DNA from: Vulcanimicrobiota bacterium | GTDB taxonomy: Bacteria; Vulcanimicrobiota; Vulcanimicrobiia; Vulcanimicrobiales; Vulcanimicrobiaceae | Assembly (NCBI GenBank): GCA_003167055.1 | Contig: PMUE01000321.1 | Span: 1-15,354 of the forward strand | Direction of reading: 5' to 3' | Length of the DNA stretch: 15,354 nt | Shown here: in pieces, positions 6,026 through 13,191 of the stretch | How the letters are laid out: every line of letters begins with the position of its first letter | Position numbering within the stretch: the first letter of the stretch is position 1 | Made by a program: the position numbers and the translations under genes | The notes under the pieces: generated by a model | What the model saw: the letters and a program-made list of their open reading frames with translations, nothing else | Databases searched by the model: none | What the model was told of the DNA's origin: nothing

Positions 6026-8604
6026 GCAAGAGACCGGGAATCACAGCCATTGCTTTCTCACTGTGCCTCGCAGGCCTCGCTCTTTGCAGTTGTTCAGGAG
6101 GCAGCAGCGGCGGTGGGGCTTTAACGCCGGGCACGGTTTCCAAGCCGTCGGTTACGGCGCCGGCAGCGATCAGCTTGCTGATTCCGGCCGCGTCGCCTGG
6201 GTCGAGCGCGCGCGGCAAACGGCGGCTGTACGTCTCACCCTACACCAACGGTGTCGCGGTGTGGGCGTACGCGGTGGGGTCACCACAGCCGTCGACGCCG
6301 ACGACGGTCGCAAACGTCTCCTCCGGCTCGAGTATCTGCACGACGAATAGCGACGGATCACGCACGTGCACTATCCCGATTAACCTCACGCCGGGCAACT
6401 ACGAGATCACGCTTTCGGCGTACGACGCCGTTCCGTCAAACGGCGAGCCGCAAGGCAATCTGCTTTCCACCGGAACCGACAATGCGGTCCAGATCGTCGT
6501 CGATACCACCAATACGATTCCGCTGACGCTTGAAGGCGTTCCCGCAAAGCTCGCTTTGGGGCCGCAGCTCAATGCCGTCGCGACCGGTCAGTCGCAACAG
6601 TTGACGCTCTACGTCAACGCACTCGATGCGGACGGAAATGTCATTATCAGCCCCGGATCATTCAACGCGCCGATCAATCTGACGGTCAACGATACGGGCA
6701 ACACCGTGACGCTTGGCACGACGCAGATCACCGCACCGTCGACCACGTCGCTAGCAGTAACATACACGGGCCAAGCGGACACCTACGCGACGATCGCGGC
6801 AAGCGCTACCGGCGCGCAAGGTGCGTCGATCCAATTCGCTCCCCTGAACGTCAGCCCGATGACGCTTTCGCTGGAAACGACGCAGCAGCAGACGGTGACG
6901 ATCTCGGATTACAACATCAGCGGTGCGATGACCGCGGCGAGCTCGACCTGCGCGAGTGTCTCGCCCGCCTCCGCGACGCCGGCGCACGCAGGCGCAACCA
7001 TCACGTTTACGGTGACCGGCACCTCGACGGGAAGCTGCAACATTCAATTCTCAGCCAACTCGGGAAATATCAGCTACACGTTACCGGTCAGCGAAACGGG
7101 AACGGATATCGTCGTCGGTGTCGGTTCACTCCCAACGGACGACTGGACGACGTTTGCGCACGATCAGCAGCGCACCGGACTCGAGCTCAATTCGACCGGC
7201 ATTACGAAGGCTACGGTCTCGTCGCTCGCGCTTTCCTGGACGCAATCGATCGATGCACCCTGCGGTCAAAGCGGCGGCGTTGCGGCCGCGTACGCAAGCC
7301 CGCTGGTTGTTAGCGGCGTCGTGTACGTTGTTTCGATGTGCGGCAACGCGTACGCGCTCAATGGGCAGAATGGCGACATCATCTGGGGTCCGATCGATGT
7401 CGCTACGCAAACCGGTCAGGATTGCACCTATCCGACAACGGGCAGCGGTCCGGGCTGCGTGCGGGGCACGCCGGTCCTCGACGGAAACACGCTCATCATC
7501 CCCGTGTACGGGTTCCAGCTCGGTACCTGCGCCTACAATCCGAATACGAACGCAGTTGCGTGTACGCCAAGTAACGGCCAGGAACAAGGCGGCCAACTGG
7601 TCGCGCTTAATGCGACAACGGGTCAGGTCCTCTGGGCATCGAGTGCGCTGTCCGCCGGCGTATTTCGCGGCGAACCGTTGGTGCTCAACGGAACGGTTTA
7701 TCAGGGAGTGGCCGGCGGCGACACGCAAGCAGGGTGTATCCAGGGCGGCTTACTCGCCTTCAACGAAAGCACCGGCGGGCAAGATGCGCAGATCTTCCAC
7801 ACGACGACCGTCGCGAATGATGGCGGCGCTTCATGGTCGGCAATGAGCACGGACGGAACGTACATCTACGCCGGCACGGGTAACACGTGCACCGGCGCGT
7901 ATAGCCCACAAGAGACAGCCGCAGGCGTACAGGATTATGAGGATTCCGTTGTTGTGCTGAATCCCAATACGCTTGCGGTCGAATGGTCAGCGCCGGCACT
8001 GTCGTTTTTCCTCCGCGATAACGATGTCGGTGCGGGTGAGCTCCTATGGAAAAACAATCTCTACTTTTACGGTAAGAACGCAATATTATACGATTACAAC
8101 ACGCTGTCCCAGCAGCTCGTTTGGTCGGAACAACTTACCTCTCTCGACGGTTTCGGGGGTTATGGCGTTGCTACGACCGATGGCAACGCAATCGTGGTAA
8201 CGGGCGGTTACACGTCAACATCCCCAAATTTGAGCCAGCTTCAGGCGTTCTCGCCGGCAACCGGCGCGCAACTCTGGTCGATGCAATCCCACGTAGACGC
8301 AATATACGGCTACGCGGCGATGGTGCCGGGTATCGCTTTCGTGCTGGTCGACGGCCATATTTACGGGCTTGACTCGTCGATCGGCACGGTTTTGTGGAAA
8401 TCGTCGGTCTTTGCAAGCGGCTACTCGGCTCCGGTGGTCGTTCCCAGCGGCGTTTACGATATCGATTACGACGGGAACGTTTACGGGTATAAACTTCCTC
8501 AGTCATACACCGGCACCGGAAGCATGGAACGCGTGAGGTTCATCTCACATATCCGCCCGCTGCAGCACTTCAAACACCGAGGCAAGATTTGGTCCGGCAC
8601 CTAA
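6022..8604 (+). CDS. Lipoprotein with Ig-like domains and a PQQ-type beta-propeller
   Basis: A lipobox (LCSC, Cys 24) is followed by a Gly/Ser linker. Residues about 65-180 form a beta domain beginning RRLYVSPYT and ending with IPLTLEGVPA; two further Ig-like stretches run to about 360. From about 373 (DDWTTFAHDQQRTG) there are eight propeller-type repeats, each centred on phrases such as ALNATTGQVLW, VLNPNTLAVEW, AFSPATGAQLW and GLDSSIGTVLW, ending near 825. This is the BamB/quinoprotein propeller fold. The calcium and PQQ ligands of true alcohol dehydrogenases are not evident, so a structural or binding role is more likely than redox catalysis. The last 30 or so residues are basic and unlike a propeller. 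The ATG overlaps the previous stop codon as ATGA. It probably acts in the periplasm or on the surface as a scaffold or adaptor for the glycan system. Confidence 0.8.
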   Translation: MSKRPGITAIAFSLCLAGLALCSCSGGSSGGGALTPGTVSKPSVTAPAAISLLIPAASPGSSARGKRRLYVSPYTNGVAVWAYAVGSPQPSTPTTVANVSSGSSICTTNSDGSRTCTIPINLTPGNYEITLSAYDAVPSNGEPQGNLLSTGTDNAVQIVVDTTNTIPLTLEGVPAKLALGPQLNAVATGQSQQLTLYVNALDADGNVIISPGSFNAPINLTVNDTGNTVTLGTTQITAPSTTSLAVTYTGQADTYATIAASATGAQGASIQFAPLNVSPMTLSLETTQQQTVTISDYNISGAMTAASSTCASVSPASATPAHAGATITFTVTGTSTGSCNIQFSANSGNISYTLPVSETGTDIVVGVGSLPTDDWTTFAHDQQRTGLELNSTGITKATVSSLALSWTQSIDAPCGQSGGVAAAYASPLVVSGVVYVVSMCGNAYALNGQNGDIIWGPIDVATQTGQDCTYPTTGSGPGCVRGTPVLDGNTLIIPVYGFQLGTCAYNPNTNAVACTPSNGQEQGGQLVALNATTGQVLWASSALSAGVFRGEPLVLNGTVYQGVAGGDTQAGCIQGGLLAFNESTGGQDAQIFHTTTVANDGGASWSAMSTDGTYIYAGTGNTCTGAYSPQETAAGVQDYEDSVVVLNPNTLAVEWSAPALSFFLRDNDVGAGELLWKNNLYFYGKNAILYDYNTLSQQLVWSEQLTSLDGFGGYGVATTDGNAIVVTGGYTSTSPNLSQLQAFSPATGAQLWSMQSHVDAIYGYAAMVPGIAFVLVDGHIYGLDSSIGTVLWKSSVFASGYSAPVVVPSGVYDIDYDGNVYGYKLPQSYTGTGSMERVRFISHIRPLQHFKHRGKIWSGT

Positions 8605-8630
8605 GTCTGCAGAGCGCGTGATCTTCGACC

Positions 8631-9767
8631 GTGCAGCGCAAATCATTCATCGCGTCCGTAACCGGGGCCGCAGCAAGTACGATTATGCCATACAACGCGA
8701 GGGCAACTGATTCGGCCGGCGCAGCATTTTCCGATTGGATCCTAAATTACCAGATCGCCCCGAGCGGCTTGTGCCGGTATTTCCGCTTTGGCGCGCACGC
8801 TGGTGAGGAGTCGCCGCTAGCGACCGCGTACGCGATCCTCTGGCTGCTCGGTACTCATCCCAGTGAAGCGCGACGTCTGGGTGAAGCGCTGCTCGAACTC
8901 CAACACGCCTCACTGGAGAACCGCTATGTTCATGGCGGCGTGCCCAGCATCGCCAATGCGCGGCTTGCGTTCTACTATTCCAGTGATGCGTTGATATGTA
9001 CGAAGGCGATGGTAGCGTTGTGGCACGCGACGCACGACGATCGCTTCCTCGGCTCGGCGGGAAGATTCGCAGACTTCGTTCTGCGTATGACCAGCGGTCC
9101 GGAGTTCCTCCTGAGTAACGTGGGCTATCCCATGCAGTACGTCACACCGGACGGAGAATACCAAAACTCGCTCGTTACCAACGTCGGAATGCTCTTCTTC
9201 GATGCGTTGCGCGATTACGGTCAGGCTGCGGGCAACGGGCGAATTCTGCAGCTCTTCGACGTCGGTAAGGAATTCTTATTGTCGGAAGTCCAAGCGCCGA
9301 ACGGCGCCTTCTACGATCATTACGATCCCGGTTATCCGCCGGTGCGCTACTCGCGCTCGCGCTGGCGCTGGTTCAAAAATGACGGCGACGGCAAGATCGG
9401 GATCTCCGACAATATGCTCATGTCAGCGCTGGGCGCGCAGTTGTTGGGCGATGGCTCACACGTGGCGCGGTTCCTGGATTGGGTTCGCCCGGTAGACGGG
9501 GCTTTTTATGCGTATGTTAACGTCGACAATCGCGAGCCCGCGTTTGTTTCCGGCGACCGGCCCTACTTCGATATCGTCTGCTCCGGGATGTACTCGGTGC
9601 TCCGAGCACGCGCCCAACGCAGCGCAGATCCCGCGGCCCTCGCGGCCCTTGCCGGAGCCGCTGCCGGCGACGGCGGCTACCGTTGGGGCAAGCTCGCAGG
9701 CGATGGCTGGGTTGATAGTAGCGCCGAGGCGCTCGTGACCGGCTACTGGGCTGCCTTGTGCCTGTGA
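8631..9767 (+). CDS. Tat-like secreted helical (alpha/alpha-toroid-like) protein
   Basis: This 378-residue protein begins QRKSFIASVTGAAAS, which resembles a Tat signal with Arg-Lys in place of Arg-Arg, and the signal ends near YNARATDS. The mature part has paired helices with repeated AL/WLL and ALW phrases (GEESPLATAYAILWLLG at 58-74, TKAMVALWHATHDDRFL at 124-140, DNMLMSALGAQLLGDG at 260-275) and glycine turns such as PNGAFYDHYDP. This pattern is seen in glycosidases, lyases and epimerases with alpha/alpha toroids. It does not share the conserved blocks of the 4549 and 9883 products. GTG 8631 is the first possible start because an in-frame TGA lies at 8619-8621; no clear ribosome binding site precedes it. 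The gap to the previous gene is 26 bases. An enzyme that modifies the polymer is the most economical guess; no catalytic residues can be assigned. Confidence 0.6.
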   Translation: MQRKSFIASVTGAAASTIMPYNARATDSAGAAFSDWILNYQIAPSGLCRYFRFGAHAGEESPLATAYAILWLLGTHPSEARRLGEALLELQHASLENRYVHGGVPSIANARLAFYYSSDALICTKAMVALWHATHDDRFLGSAGRFADFVLRMTSGPEFLLSNVGYPMQYVTPDGEYQNSLVTNVGMLFFDALRDYGQAAGNGRILQLFDVGKEFLLSEVQAPNGAFYDHYDPGYPPVRYSRSRWRWFKNDGDGKIGISDNMLMSALGAQLLGDGSHVARFLDWVRPVDGAFYAYVNVDNREPAFVSGDRPYFDIVCSGMYSVLRARAQRSADPAALAALAGAAAGDGGYRWGKLAGDGWVDSSAEALVTGYWAALCL

Positions 9768-9824
9768 CCGGTGGATAACCCCAACCGGTAGCGCCTAGCA
9801 AGTTCATTCGGTAAGGTGTTTGTA

Positions 9825-9849
9825 AAGAGACTATTAACCATAGTCTCTT
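9825..9849 (+). promoter_or_regulatory. 10-bp perfect inverted repeat in the leader of the 9883 gene
   Basis: AAGAGACTAT at 9825-9834 and ATAGTCTCTT at 9840-9849 form a perfect 10-bp inverted repeat around a 5-base centre (TAACC). It lies 33 bases before the ATG at 9883 and 57 bases after the stop codon at 9767. No T-run follows on the plus strand, so an operator or a leader hairpin fits better than a terminator. A second, imperfect repeat based on ACCGGT lies at 9767-9789. No convincing -35/-10 pair was found. Confidence 0.45.
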
Positions 9850-9882
9850 AGTTCGATATGTGCTGGTGGAGGGATTAACAGC

Positions 9883-11073
9883 ATGTATCATTCAAGTTCG
9901 AAAACGCTTAACAGCCGGCTCGTATTAGGGTGCGGCCTTCTTGCTTTTGCTCTGACGCTCACCGCGTGCGGTGGCGGGGGCGGCGGTGGCGGAACGATCC
10001 CGTCAACCGGGACATCAGCCGGGGCCTCGACCGGGAGCGGCGCGCCACCGGCCGCCTCGAGCTCGTACAGCTCGAATATTGCGGGAGCAGCCGCCTGGCT
10101 GAACACGCAACAACTGCACGACGGCGCGATTCTCTACACCAGCTCGAAGATCGAGCCGTATTACGCAAATCTTGCGGCTACGGGGTTAACGAAAGTTCCG
10201 GGGCAACTACCGCATGTTCGTCAGTGGATGGCGTGGTTCGTCAATCACATCAATACGACAGACGTGTGGGGTCTCGGCGGCACGATCTACGATTACGGTT
10301 ACAGCGGCGGCGTCGAAACGCCCTTGAACAGCGCCGACTCGGTCGACTCATACGACGCTACGTTCTTAACGCTGGCGCGCGTACTGTACGATACCGGCGA
10401 TCCGACCTCGCAACAGTACGTGGCCTCGTTGAAACCGACGCTCGAGAATCTGGCCGCGACGATCGCCGCGATTCAGCAGAGTGACGGTCTCACCATCGCA
10501 CTTCCCGGAACGAAGTTCGCGTATTTGATGGATAACGCGGAGGTCTATCGCGGCCTTTCCGATCTCTCATACCTCGAAACAAACGCGTTCGGCAATGGAA
10601 CGAAGGCGTCGACGTACACGCAAGACGCGCAACTCGTCGCTACGGGAATAAGCTCGCTCTGGAACGCGTCGAACTCAACCTTCGCCTACGCGAAGTCCGA
10701 GCCGAACGGCGTGCTCAACCAATCGAGCTGGTCGAACTGGTATCCGGATGCGACCGCGCAGCTCTACCCGATCGTGGAAGGCGTGATCTCGCCGAGTTCG
10801 GCGCAGGCGCTTTCGTTGTGGAACGGTTTCAACTCGGCGTATCCGCAGTGGTCGACGCTGAACAACCCATCGGGATATCCGTGGGCTGTCGTGGCCGACA
10901 CAGCGGTGCTGATGAACGACACGGGCGCCGTTACCACGTACATTTCAAACACCCAGACGCAGTACGCGGCCAAGAACTTCCCCTGGACCTGGTACTGCGC
11001 GGAGGGCGGTTGGTACATCCGCACGATGAACCAAATGCAGATCGGTACGAGCGCACTGCTCGCCGACAACTGA
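9883..11073 (+). CDS. Lipoprotein paralogue of the 4549 toroid protein
   Basis: This 396-residue protein has a lipobox (LTAC, Cys 29) and then eight Gly and a Ser/Pro/Ala linker to about residue 60. The domain that follows aligns end to end with the 4549 product: IEPYYAN, DVWGLGGTIY, DSVDSYDATFL, AEVYRGLSD, LYPIVEGVISPSS, VLMNDTG and FPWTWYCAEGGW occur in the same order and at similar spacing. It should therefore share the fold and any activity, but tethered to a membrane while the other copy is soluble. GGAGGG at 9868-9873, nine bases before the ATG, is a strong ribosome binding site. It is separated from the operon by 115 bases and an inverted repeat, so it may be transcribed on its own. 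It ends directly against the mrdA remnant. Confidence 0.75.
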   Translation: MYHSSSKTLNSRLVLGCGLLAFALTLTACGGGGGGGGTIPSTGTSAGASTGSGAPPAASSSYSSNIAGAAAWLNTQQLHDGAILYTSSKIEPYYANLAATGLTKVPGQLPHVRQWMAWFVNHINTTDVWGLGGTIYDYGYSGGVETPLNSADSVDSYDATFLTLARVLYDTGDPTSQQYVASLKPTLENLAATIAAIQQSDGLTIALPGTKFAYLMDNAEVYRGLSDLSYLETNAFGNGTKASTYTQDAQLVATGISSLWNASNSTFAYAKSEPNGVLNQSSWSNWYPDATAQLYPIVEGVISPSSAQALSLWNGFNSAYPQWSTLNNPSGYPWAVVADTAVLMNDTGAVTTYISNTQTQYAAKNFPWTWYCAEGGWYIRTMNQMQIGTSALLADN

Positions 11074-11264
11074 CAGGTGTTTGACCAGACTTCCCGCGCT
11101 ATCGGCACGGGCGACACTGGCACCATCCCTCCAAGACTGTGCCAGACGAAGACCGCCTTCGCCAGCGAGGGATGAAGGGAGGGCGCCCACGCGATGAACC
11201 ACGTCGCGTGGCGCCCGACCCGTTCGCACGTGTCGCGCGCTTCTAACCAGGCGCAAGCTTGCAC
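11074..11264 (-). pseudogene. mrdA: Decayed 3' end of mrdA (PBP2 C terminus)
   Basis: Read on the minus strand, this segment matches the last part of the intact mrdA downstream (about residues 558-615). Clear blocks are NGSGA (mrdA NGAGA), TWFIAWAPS, HP.LA.AVFV, GASVA (mrdA GATVA), PIARE and LVKHL (mrdA LVKYF). The blocks fall in different frames. Codon alignment needs at least four single-base indels: before TWF, in the GGY codons, before PIARE, and between PIARE and LVK. The KTG motif region reads KRA, and an in-frame TAG lies beside it. Many silent differences from mrdA mean it is not a recent copy. The match begins at the stop codon of the 9883 gene and fades near 11264. It has no start and cannot code for a working protein. 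With the next 150 bases it makes up the 338-base gap between genes. Confidence 0.85.
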
Positions 11265-11285
11265 TAGGCCGTTAAGACTATTTCA

Positions 11286-11306
11286 AAGCAATGAACAGAA
11301 TTGCTT
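11286..11306 (+). repeat. 7-bp perfect inverted repeat in an AT-rich spacer
   Basis: AAGCAAT and ATTGCTT flank a 7-base loop. It lies in an AT-rich stretch (11265-11375) between the mrdA remnant and the control element at 11338. It could be an operator or a weak bidirectional terminator; no T-run is present on either strand. Confidence 0.3.
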
Positions 11307-11337
11307 AATACGGCTCGCCTGCGCCGATCGCCCATTG

Positions 11338-11360
11338 TTTGCCAAATAAAGATCGTGTAA
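11338..11360 (+). promoter_or_regulatory. Second copy of the bipartite control element
   Basis: TTTGC, four bases and TAAAGATCGTGTAA repeat the arrangement at 2090-2112. The sequences also share ATTG just upstream, with one base difference in spacing. TTGTTT (11335-11340) and TAAATT (11358-11363), 17 bases apart, are a possible -35/-10 pair. It ends 51 bases before the TTG start at 11412, comparable with 66 bases at the operon, and only 15 bases before the ATG at 11376. Confidence 0.4.
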
Positions 11361-11411
11361 ATTGAAGCCGCGGTTATGCGCGTCCATTTCAGTTTGCATA
11401 AGGGCGGTCTT

Positions 11412-13190
11412 TTGCTAGTTTCGAAACACCCAATATTCATCGGCGCCCTCAGCGTAGGACTCGCCGCCTTGATCGTGTCTTGCGGCAGCTCGGGCGCCGT
11501 CACGCCGGCGCCGTTTGTCGCGCCGACGCCTATCGTGGCACCGAGCACGTCGCCGGCAACGGCAGCGCAACAAATCTCCGTTTCGCTTTCCGCGGCGAGC
11601 GCCGGCGCGACGCCCCAACCGGTGCCGCTGCCTGCCGTAGCGGGCTATACCCCGACGATGTCGCTTCCACTTCCGCAAACCGCGACGAGCGCGCAACTTA
11701 CGACGGTGGTGTCGAGCGCTGCGTTTTCGTCCTCGCCGCCGCTCTCGCTCGCGCGGTTCATGCAGTCCGTCCGCAGGGCCGCGCTCCCGACCGACGCGGC
11801 AACGCTGCTCTACCTCCAAATCTACTCGAGCGCAACGATCGTTTTACCGGCGGCACCGGGCTTCACGATCGCCATTCCCTCGGCCGATGTCTTCCCGGGC
11901 GCGAACTACTATCTCGCGCTGTACGATCCGACGCGCCCGAGCCTCGGATGGCAATACGATTTCGAAGGACCCGGGGTCCTGAGCGGAACGACCGTCACCT
12001 TCCCGAGTAACCCGAGCCCGTTTACATTTGAGGGATCACTCTCATACTATTTCGCGTTGTACGTCATTCCGCAGAACAGCGCACAGCCGACGCCGGCACC
12101 TTCCATTGCGCCGACGAGCGTCCCAACGCAAAGTCCGCCTCCGGTGACGACCTCGTCCTCACCCGCGCCCACGCCCTCAACCTCGCCCGCGCCCACGCCC
12201 ACCAACGCCAGCGGAACCGTGGTTATCAGTATTCCGATTGGCCGCACGGCCCTCGGGCCTCCGTCTTCGGCGCTTCGGACTGCCGCGTCTGCAAAGCCCG
12301 CATTCCTTGATGCCAACAGCAACGGTGGCATAACCGCCATTTTCGACGGCCAAACCATTGCAAATGATGTCGCGTTCGCCCCGAATGGTAACGTGACCCA
12401 AGGTGAAACGGGTCCTTCGGGTAGCGGTACGCTTCCGAATGGCGGGAGCTTTGCGTACACCACCGTCTATACGTTCACGAACAGTCAGGGAAGCGGCTCA
12501 GGCAATCAGCCCTATGCGGACATGACACTGACCTATACAACCGTCCCCGGTTCGCACACACTCGGTGTTGTCCAGACTGATGGACCGTGTGCCGATGGCG
12601 GCCCGTGCCTTCCGAACACCAACGGCTACGTTCTTAGCGAAGGTCAGCAGACGTTTAGCCTTCAGCCGGGAGCAAACACAACTCCAACGTCGCTCGTTCT
12701 GCGCGGCGTTCTGCAATCGGCATATCTCTGCGATGCTGCGTGCGACGGCGGTCCAGGCGTATATTCTAACGGTGCGTACGATATCACCGTATTTGTCGCG
12801 GATGAATCGGGTACTGCAGTTCCATACCAGGTCGATGCCAGCGGCAATCCGGTTCCGTTTGATAATGGGTCGTACCAAATCGTAGAAACCGATAGCAATA
12901 AAATCGTGACGATTACACAGCCAGCGTCTTCGTATAGCACGCCGGGTCAAGCCTTGCACAGTCTCTATGGTGAAGACATTACAATATCGTGTAATCAGGT
13001 CGGTACCACAACCGTTGCTGCCGAGTTGGTTCCGGGGGGACCGTCGTCGGGCTCAGTTGCCGGGTTCACATATACGGCGCAGAATTATCCGGCTGCGGGT
13101 AGCGTTCTTGGTTCGGTAGGTGCCGACCAATATTTCGGCAACACCTTGGCGGTGAACTGTACGTCTACCGGCGGTCTAACCGTACAGTGA
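11412..13190 (+). CDS. Lipoprotein with two beta-rich regions and a Pro/Thr/Ser linker
   Basis: The lipobox is VSC within ALIVSC (Cys 24 from this start), followed by a low-complexity Pro/Ala/Thr stretch. A beta-rich N-terminal region (about residues 120-225, with YLQIYSSATIVLP and NYYLALYDPTRP) leads to a Pro/Thr/Ser linker (about 225-265) and a beta-rich, cysteine-containing C-terminal region (about 265-592). I recognise no enzyme motif. I prefer TTG 11412 because AAGGG at 11400-11404 is well spaced and the signal peptide then has normal length. The ATG at 11376 gives 604 residues, a 36-residue signal, no ribosome binding site, and sits close to the control element. The stop codon is one base from that of mrdA on the other strand, with no terminator between. 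Likely an envelope or surface-exposed protein; its link to the glycan operon rests on the shared upstream element. Confidence 0.7.
   Translation: MLVSKHPIFIGALSVGLAALIVSCGSSGAVTPAPFVAPTPIVAPSTSPATAAQQISVSLSAASAGATPQPVPLPAVAGYTPTMSLPLPQTATSAQLTTVVSSAAFSSSPPLSLARFMQSVRRAALPTDAATLLYLQIYSSATIVLPAAPGFTIAIPSADVFPGANYYLALYDPTRPSLGWQYDFEGPGVLSGTTVTFPSNPSPFTFEGSLSYYFALYVIPQNSAQPTPAPSIAPTSVPTQSPPPVTTSSSPAPTPSTSPAPTPTNASGTVVISIPIGRTALGPPSSALRTAASAKPAFLDANSNGGITAIFDGQTIANDVAFAPNGNVTQGETGPSGSGTLPNGGSFAYTTVYTFTNSQGSGSGNQPYADMTLTYTTVPGSHTLGVVQTDGPCADGGPCLPNTNGYVLSEGQQTFSLQPGANTTPTSLVLRGVLQSAYLCDAACDGGPGVYSNGAYDITVFVADESGTAVPYQVDASGNPVPFDNGSYQIVETDSNKIVTITQPASSYSTPGQALHSLYGEDITISCNQVGTTTVAAELVPGGPSSGSVAGFTYTAQNYPAAGSVLGSVGADQYFGNTLAVNCTSTGGLTVQ
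12162..12200 (+). repeat. 24-bp-spaced direct repeat coding SPAPTP
   Basis: CCCGCGCCCACGCCC occurs at 12162-12176 and again at 12186-12200. It encodes two successive SPAPTP units in the extracytoplasmic linker of the 11412 lipoprotein. Such in-frame repeats can change copy number and linker length. Confidence 0.6.
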
Positions 13191-13191
13191 A

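Larger units (their letters stand above)
2179..9767 (+). other. Predicted six-gene operon for exopolysaccharide synthesis or export
   Basis: Six plus-strand genes follow each other with gaps of 11, 10, -11, -4 and 26 bases and no terminator-like structure between them. The next gene (9883) is set off by 115 bases containing an inverted repeat. The order is inner-membrane synthase, outer-membrane barrel, secreted helical protein, lipoprotein, propeller lipoprotein, Tat-like secreted helical protein. Operon status is inferred from spacing and overlaps. Confidence 0.65.

Noticed and set aside
7126..7728. Minus-strand open frame of 200 codons within the propeller gene
   Set aside because: It is antisense to clear propeller repeats and very Arg-rich with no motif.
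6022..8604. PQQ-dependent dehydrogenase
   Set aside because: The propeller repeats are clear, but I cannot find the metal and cofactor ligands or a cytochrome domain. The lipobox and Ig-like domains fit a scaffold protein better.
10764..11264. Minus-strand open frame of 166 codons covering the mrdA-like peptides
   Set aside because: Only its first part matches PBP2. It shifts out of the homologous frame, then continues antisense through the well-supported 9883 gene. It is a decayed remnant plus a shadow frame, not a working gene.
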